A stretch of 28,033 nt of DNA from Bacillota bacterium. GTDB lineage: Bacteria > Bacillota > Clostridia > Acetivibrionales > DTU013. The position numbers and the translations under genes are program-made. Shown piece after piece: positions 23,654 through 28,033 of the stretch. The notes beneath the pieces are model-generated. The model worked only from the letters and a program-made list of their open reading frames with translations. It was not told the origin of the DNA and did no database searches. The stretch spans positions 1-28,033 of the forward strand of contig JAEYOM010000019.1 of NCBI GenBank assembly GCA_023411715.1. The letters are read 5' to 3'. The first letter of the stretch is position 1; each line of letters begins with the position of its first letter.

Positions 23654-24217
23654 CTATTTCTCCGATACTTTTACATCATAGCCGGGCCACTCGACCGACA
23701 GCAGCGCATACAGAAATTCATCCCACCAGATCGGTTCCCCGGACGTGGTTTTCTTTATCGAGGCACAACGCAGCGAGCGGCCTTCCTGTCTCATACCGAG
23801 GCGATCGAGCAGCTTCCATGAAGCTTTGTTCTCAGGACTGCATTTTGCAATAACACGGTGTATGCCCATTAACCTGAAAGCATATTCGAGTACCGCCTTG
23901 CAGGCTTCGGTGGCATAGCCGTTTCCATAATAATCATTATTGAATATATAGCCGAGCATCCATGTATTGAAGGCTTCAGGCTGTTCCTTGCCAAGGTATA
24001 CGTGGCCGATCATTTTACCTGTGCTCTTTAGCTCGCAGGCCCAGAAATTATTTCCCCGGGAAAGTTCGACGGCCGCCATCCTCATACCTTCGTCGCTGGT
24101 GTCCCATGCGCTTTCGAACCGCATCACCTCTTCGCGTGAAAGGTATTCCTGCAGATCTTTCCAGTCTTCAGCCTTGAAATTTCTGACCAAAAGCCTGTCA
24201 GTCTCAATTGTTATCAT
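23654..24217 (-). CDS. GNAT N-acetyltransferase, RimJ/RimL type
   Basis: A 187-residue acetyltransferase. The start at ATG 24217 (MITIETDRLLVRNF) is chosen because GGAGG lies 7 nt before it, and the ETDRLLVR opening is typical of the RimJ/RimL group; an upstream ATG at 24277 would add 20 unlikely residues. Acetyl-CoA binding is shown by the segment NNDYYGNGYATEACKAVLEYAF (pattern Q/R-x-x-G-x-G/A, about residues 95-115), followed by VIAKCSPENKASWKLLDRLGM (the N-x-A-S-x-x-x-L-E-K-x-G-F-like motif). Relatives acetylate the N-terminus of ribosomal proteins or small molecules; the substrate here is unknown. Confidence 0.88.
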   Translation of the reverse strand: MITIETDRLLVRNFKAEDWKDLQEYLSREEVMRFESAWDTSDEGMRMAAVELSRGNNFWACELKSTGKMIGHVYLGKEQPEAFNTWMLGYIFNNDYYGNGYATEACKAVLEYAFRLMGIHRVIAKCSPENKASWKLLDRLGMRQEGRSLRCASIKKTTSGEPIWWDEFLYALLSVEWPGYDVKVSEK

Positions 24218-24430
24218 CTGCAATCCTCCATTTGCCGATCCGGCTAAATGCTTTACAGCTGCAACATGCAGCATCACTTACTTTGCGACATGTCAACGCC
24301 GGTCACAACAGCGTCTTCGCTGCTTAACCGCCGCGCATGGTTACGTTCATCGCCTTACACCTCACTTATATAGATATCGGGTTATGGCTTGATCGTTATG
24401 CATGGCATTATTATCCGACTCACCGCCATA

Positions 24431-24586
24431 TTACTTATCTTCGTCCTGTACGAGTTTTTTCTCCTCCTGCCTGCGCTTTTTCTTGTCCTTCATGTCATTT
24501 TCCTGCACTCTTGTCCTGGGATTGATATCCCAGCTGTTACGGATCTGCTTTATAAAATCGAAAGTCGTTTTATTCTTTTTCTTCAT
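24431..24586 (-). CDS. Small basic protein (51 aa), hypothetical
   Basis: A 51-residue frame starting MKKKNKTTFDFIKQIRNSWD and ending RRQEEKKLVQDEDK. It is highly charged, with 15 Lys/Arg-rich positions in the last half and a predicted long helix, no signal peptide and no membrane segment. AAAGGAG lies 14 nt before the ATG, rather far. The N-P-R-T-R core between two basic helices looks like conserved small proteins of Clostridia, but I do not know a function; nucleic-acid or ribosome binding would fit the charge. It is too short for standard gene lists. From 24278 to 24430 and from 24587 to 24737 I see nothing else. Confidence 0.5.
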   Translation of the reverse strand: MKKKNKTTFDFIKQIRNSWDINPRTRVQENDMKDKKKRRQEEKKLVQDEDK

Positions 24587-24737
24587 ACGCCAACACCCTG
24601 CTCCTTTAAAACCTCCGCCTCTGCTATTGCAGCCCTACTATTACGTCCTCTGCACTGCTGCAATCGCAATTGTTTATACCGCTGTCATTTATGCCGCGTC
24701 TGCCTCGTCTGCCGCGCTTGTGCCGATATCCTGCCGC

Positions 24738-24774
24738 AAAAAACACAAACCTACAGGTAAAAAACCTGCAGGTT
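24738..24774 (-). terminator. Rho-independent terminator, leftward
   Basis: Read leftward, AACCTGCAGGT and ACCTGTAGGTT form an 11-bp stem (one G-U pair) around TTTTT, followed by TGTGTTTTTTG. It lies about 145 nt after the stop of the GNAT gene at 24921 and should end transcripts from the regulator/GNAT group. Confidence 0.8.
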
Positions 24775-24920
24775 TATAGTGTTCTGCAATAATTAAATTA
24801 TATGGGCGATTCCAGGATTAGTCAATCGGAACGCATTTTTATAGCTATTCTTTACACTTCTGCCGCCCCATACCTTTTGCCATAGGCTGTCGCTTTGCGC
24901 TCCGTTTCCTTACCGTTTCC

Positions 24921-25418
24921 TTAGCGTTTCATTACTTTCTGCATCTGATACGATTCCTCGTACTTATTACCGGGATTCTCTATCCTGACTATACTGAAAC
25001 CGCATTTATTTACATAAAAATTATGGTTCCTTTTGGAGAACCCCGGCGTCTCCGTCCTCCACATCACCGTTTCAGGATATTTTTTCTCTATATATTCCCA
25101 AACAGTTGTACCAAGACCTTTGTCCTGGAGATCGGGGTCAATAAAAATATTCCCCAGAAAGTTGACCCTGTCCGGGTTTATCCAGACAATGACAGCACCG
25201 ATGGGCTTTCCGTCCATGGATATTTTATAAGCGTGGGATTTCGGGTTCAAAGCATACTTGCGCAGGAAATCCCCGTTATCATATCCGTCGGGCCCGCCCT
25301 CCGGTTCGCTGAGATGTCTCCTCGAATCTTCATCAAATGCCCTTTTCATAACAGGTGTAAGGATATCTACATCTGTCTTCTTAAAAGTTTCGAAATTCAG
25401 CCCCCTGTATGTTTCCAT
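24921..25418 (-). CDS. GNAT N-acetyltransferase
   Basis: A 165-residue acetyltransferase in one GNAT domain. The acetyl-CoA-binding motif A is visible as NIFIDPDLQDKGLGTTVWEYIEK (Q-x-x-G-x-G, about residues 92-114), preceded by the beta strand KPIGAVIVWI and followed by NHNFYVNKCGFSIVRI, the N-x-x-F/Y-x-x-x-G-F motif B. The start has a weak site (GAGG 12 nt upstream). It is 35 nt after the detached GyrI-like half gene and in the same direction, so it may have been part of the regulator operon. The substrate cannot be inferred. Confidence 0.88.
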   Translation of the reverse strand: METYRGLNFETFKKTDVDILTPVMKRAFDEDSRRHLSEPEGGPDGYDNGDFLRKYALNPKSHAYKISMDGKPIGAVIVWINPDRVNFLGNIFIDPDLQDKGLGTTVWEYIEKKYPETVMWRTETPGFSKRNHNFYVNKCGFSIVRIENPGNKYEESYQMQKVMKR

Positions 25419-25453
25419 AATTCAAGTTATCCTCACTTTCTCGTATATTTAAA

Positions 25454-25909
25454 TCACTTCCGCGGCTTGATCGACATATGGAGCAGCATATCCGTTTCCA
25501 TGCCTATTTCAGGCCTGTCGAGCAGGTATTCTTCAAAGAACCAGTGGTCACCGAAAGTGTAATCCTTGTTTTTCGAGGTCCATTTAATGAATTCACCCCA
25601 GGCCATCCCGTTATATTTGTATTTTGACTTCATCACAGCATATTCCCCGCCTTTGAATTCCTCCGCCGCAATCGCAGTGTCACCCGTTTCGAAGGCTTTG
25701 TCTACAGTAACGCACATTTTGAAGATGAAGTCGTCGTAACCGATCCTCTGCTGGTTGTAATAAGCGAAGAATCTATGGCGCTTTCCATCGCTGAACAATC
25801 CCTTTTCATCAGCCCATTTCAACAGGTAGCCACGGGCTTTGTCTGCCGCATCCTTTCCCGTAGCAGTATAAACCGCCGTCCACATGGGCTCTTCGATTTC
25901 ATAGGTTTT
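25454..25909 (-). pseudogene. Detached second GyrI-like ligand-binding domain of the upstream regulator
   Basis: This frame is continuous with the upstream AraC-type gene; only the TAA at 25910-25912 separates them. It continues KTYEIEEPMWTAVYTATGKD without a ribosome binding site, and its first ATG (25885) falls inside what should be a beta strand of the domain. The pattern (TAVYTATGKDA, YDDFIFKMCVTV, FKGGEYAVMKSKY, WFFEEYLLD, DMLLHMSI) matches the first GyrI-like domain of the upstream protein (ARVAYYCHFGRD, YGYEVCVTI, LEGGLYAVTGV, QWLEEHLG, IDLYMPI). In relatives I recall, the two domains follow the HTH in one protein of about 450 residues. It is therefore probably a broken gene, unless the stop is read through. 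Confidence 0.7.
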
Positions 25910-26809
25910 TTAGAAATCCGCACTGTTTCTTTCAGCTATCGGCATGTATAAGTCGATGCCGCCATTGTGTCGGAATTCGTCATCAAAGCCAAGATGTTCT
26001 TCCAGCCACTGATGCCCGCCGTAGATATATTTGCTGTCCTCCAGCCAGTTGTTGAAGCGCTGCCAGGTTTTCATTATCTCATCGCCGAAATCTCCGTCCT
26101 TTTCACGCCTGACGCCGGTGACCGCATAAAGCCCGCCTTCGAGCATTTTTACCTTTACCTTCTCGTCATTTACCTCGACATCGTCACCTATCGTAACACA
26201 CACCTCATAACCGTATTCAGTCTGGTCCGGAGACGACGGGCTCGGGTTGTTGTAACCGAATACGCGGAAATTACGGTCATCCGCCTTAAGTCCGGATCTG
26301 TTGAGCCAGCCTGCCACAACCGCGAACGCTTTCGACTCGGGATCCCTCCCGAAATGGCAATAGTATGCGACTCTTGCAGGCTCAAGTCTTTTCAGCACCT
26401 TTATATCAGGGTACTTTTCCAGCAGCTTCTTATCCTGGACTTCGAAATATTTGTCCATTATACTCATCCTTTCAAAATAATACTTCTGGTTCTTTTTCCT
26501 GAACTCACTGGGCAAATATCCGGTGATCCTTCGAAAGGCTCTTGAGAACGCATCCCCGCTTTCAAAGCCATATTTCACGGCAAGATCGACTATACAGCTT
26601 CCGCCGGAGGTCAGTTCCTCCGCAGCAAGACTTATCCTGCGGAGCCTGACATACTCCTTGACAGTAAAGCCGGCCAGCGCAAAAAACATCCTGTAGAAAT
26701 TCGACAGTGACATCATTGCCTCGCGTGCCGCGCCGCCGGGGTCGATTTCCTCCTCGAGCCTGTTTTCGATGTAATCGATGGATCTCTGTATGCTTTCGTA
26801 ATAGTTCAA
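25910..26809 (-). CDS. AraC-family regulator with GyrI-like effector-binding domain (truncated)
   Basis: A 299-residue transcription regulator. The AraC HTH is N-terminal (about 1-110): DPGGAAREAMMSLSNFYRMF and ELTSGGSCIVDLAVKYGFESGDAFSRAFRR are the two helix-turn-helix units, ending GYLPSEFRKK. A GyrI-like ligand-binding domain follows (about 130-290), from LEPARVAYYCHFGRD to IDLYMPI. The start codon is TTG at 26809, with AGGAG 10 nt upstream; this gives the family opening (M)NYYESIQ. The protein stops at TAA 25910, after which the same frame resumes as a second GyrI-like domain. The ligand is unknown; multidrug or cell-stress compounds are typical for this group. Confidence 0.88.
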   Translation of the reverse strand: MNYYESIQRSIDYIENRLEEEIDPGGAAREAMMSLSNFYRMFFALAGFTVKEYVRLRRISLAAEELTSGGSCIVDLAVKYGFESGDAFSRAFRRITGYLPSEFRKKNQKYYFERMSIMDKYFEVQDKKLLEKYPDIKVLKRLEPARVAYYCHFGRDPESKAFAVVAGWLNRSGLKADDRNFRVFGYNNPSPSSPDQTEYGYEVCVTIGDDVEVNDEKVKVKMLEGGLYAVTGVRREKDGDFGDEIMKTWQRFNNWLEDSKYIYGGHQWLEEHLGFDDEFRHNGGIDLYMPIAERNSADF

Positions 26810-27195
26810 GGCCGGAGCACTCCTGTTATCTTAAGATAAGTAAATCTTACCATAATAACTTCATATAAGACCGACTTTTTTTCCAAAATTAAAGCGGCAG
26901 TAAAAATACGCCTTCCAAATGTCAGATTCTTTGAGGTTGTCTTGAATTATGTAAATATAAGTCGACAAATATTATTGTCTTAGTTTATATCAACCATTTC
27001 CATTTAGGATAACCTATTGAATGTATTACCTATTTGTTATTTATCCATAATTTGTAGGGCTACATAATATAACCTCCCTGCTTGCTTGTAGATTGATATA
27101 TTTATATTTGAATATATGGTAAATAATTGATATCATAAAAGCATACTTGTTTTAAAGTGTGTATAATAGACTATTCATATACTGCGAGGTAAATA
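26810..27195. other. AT-rich intergenic region, no gene seen
   Basis: About 385 bp with no convincing reading frame. A TATAAT near 27163-27168 lies about 28 nt before the ATG of the phosphatase, without a good -35. Composition shifts to AT-rich from about 26860. I see no tRNA, CRISPR or terminator. Confidence 0.5.
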
Positions 27196-27957
27196 ATGAT
27201 AAAGATGATAATAACGGATTTAGATAATACACTTCTGCGAGGTGATAAATCTATTTCTGAATATACTATTTCCACACTTATGAAATACCAGGATAAAGGG
27301 ATTAAGATTGCTTTTGCTACTGCGAGGTCAACACAAGCCTCGTCAAGATTTCTTGACCAGTTTACTCCCGATGTATTTATTGGATATGGGGGGGCAGTAT
27401 CATTTGCAGGGGAAGAAATAATTTCTCGTTTTGATATTCCCGCTAATATTTCTTCTCAACTAATAAATGAATGCTTGCAGGAGCCTGAGATTCCATATGT
27501 TCACGCAATAAATGAATCCGTTGCTTATACCAATAGAATAGATTCGTCAGATACAAATTCATCCCATTATAAATATTTTGATTTTTCGTTACATAACAAT
27601 ATAAGTTATTTAAAAATATCATTAGTCACAACTAATCCCCACATTGTTGAACGTATAGCATCAAATTATCCAATGCTCGACATGTTGCGTTATACTGGCG
27701 AAAATCTATATAGATTTGCTAATCGTAACGCTGTAAAGTGGAATGCGGTTAAGGCTGTCGCCGAATATTATAATATTAATACAGATATGGTTGTGGCTTT
27801 CGGTGACGATAAAAATGATTTAGAAATGATAAAGAATTGCGGTGTTGGCGTTGCGGTAGAAAATGCCATCGAAGAAGTTAAGTCGGTTGCTAAATACATA
27901 TGTGGCATTAACGACAATGACGGCGTTGCAAAATGGTTAGAAGAACGCATATCATAA
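27196..27957 (+). CDS. Cof-type HAD-superfamily phosphatase (subfamily IIB)
   Basis: A 253-residue cytoplasmic phosphatase. Motif I is DLDNTLL (D8 nucleophile, D10 acid/base), motif II is the Thr of AFATARS (about residue 42), motif III the Lys in NAVKWNAVKAVAEYY (about 178-184), and motif IV GDDKNDLEMIKNCGVGVAVENA, which also gives the Cof signature. A C2-type cap fills about residues 85-175. Relatives dephosphorylate sugar phosphates, FMN or other small molecules. GAGG lies 6 nt before the ATG. The gene and the 380 bp before it are AT-rich compared with the genes to the left, which suggests a different origin. It points away from its neighbour. Confidence 0.9.
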   Translation: MIKMIITDLDNTLLRGDKSISEYTISTLMKYQDKGIKIAFATARSTQASSRFLDQFTPDVFIGYGGAVSFAGEEIISRFDIPANISSQLINECLQEPEIPYVHAINESVAYTNRIDSSDTNSSHYKYFDFSLHNNISYLKISLVTTNPHIVERIASNYPMLDMLRYTGENLYRFANRNAVKWNAVKAVAEYYNINTDMVVAFGDDKNDLEMIKNCGVGVAVENAIEEVKSVAKYICGINDNDGVAKWLEERIS

Positions 27958-28033
27958 GCATAATCCGAGGAGCGGTAAATCGCAGTTTTTTATTAAATGT
28001 GCAACTGTAACAAATCCATATTACATACTCGTT

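Noticed and set aside
24389..24779. Forward frames of 123-125 codons rich in Leu, Cys and Ser
   Set aside because: They oppose the 51-residue basic protein and a terminator; the Leu/Phe/Ser richness is what the complement of Lys/Glu-rich DNA gives.
27181..27328. Three copies of the 9-mer CTGCGAGGT around the start of the Cof-type gene
   Set aside because: One copy provides the ribosome binding site, and the other two lie within coding sequence (LLRG and TARS); spacing is irregular, so this is probably chance.
1..28033. CRISPR arrays, tRNA or rRNA genes, replication origin
   Set aside because: No regularly spaced repeats, no cloverleaf-like segment and no rRNA-like stretch were seen on reading through; the only short tandem repeat is the 33-nt pair after metG.

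Overview
The window looks like part of a chromosome from a low-to-mid-GC Gram-positive anaerobe of the Clostridia type. The signs are a T-box leader, strong GGAGG-type ribosome binding sites, frequent ATA/AGG codons, and LplB/LplC/LipO-type ABC transporters with YesM/YesN two-component systems. The species cannot be fixed from sequence alone.

Layout. (1) 1-77 holds the start of a leftward transposase. (2) 209-2638 is methionyl-tRNA synthetase behind a T-box leader with an ATG (Met) specifier; a 33-nt tandem palindromic repeat follows. (3) 2705-6766, all leftward, holds household genes: a DUF3788 protein, a tightly coupled HD phosphohydrolase / HAD phosphatase / geranylgeranyl-reductase-like flavoprotein / ASCH-domain cluster, and an RNA methyltransferase-like gene. 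(4) 6814-8182 is an AT-rich island with one unrecognised gene and decayed transposon pieces, bounded by near-identical repeats that carry the methyltransferase promoter. (5) 8396-23420 is a carbohydrate uptake and processing locus: a cytoplasmic clan GH-A glycosidase, a deletion scar joining an MFS transporter start to a second glycosidase end, an ABC importer (LipO-type receptor plus two permeases), a divergent YesN/YesM pair, a second receptor with a divergent second YesM kinase, and aldose 1-epimerase. (6) 23454-23610 is one 157-bp palindrome. (7) 23654-25912 holds two GNAT acetyltransferases, a 51-residue basic protein and the detached second half of a regulator. (8) 25910-26809 is the AraC/GyrI-like regulator separated from that half only by an in-frame TAA. 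(9) 26810-28033 is AT-rich and carries a Cof-type HAD phosphatase.

How the genes work together. The central locus reads as one sugar-response module: two related lipoprotein receptors, two related sensor kinases, but only one response regulator and one permease pair. The likely flow is receptor capture, import through the two permeases, cytoplasmic hydrolysis by the glycosidase and mutarotation by GalM, with YesM/YesN controlling transcription. The ATPase is not in the window, as is usual for this importer type. The sugar cannot be named from sequence.

The most unusual observations are the two-receptor/two-kinase/one-regulator arrangement, the TAA-split AraC/GyrI regulator, the MFS-glycosidase deletion scar, the repeat-bounded orphan island and the 157-bp palindrome.
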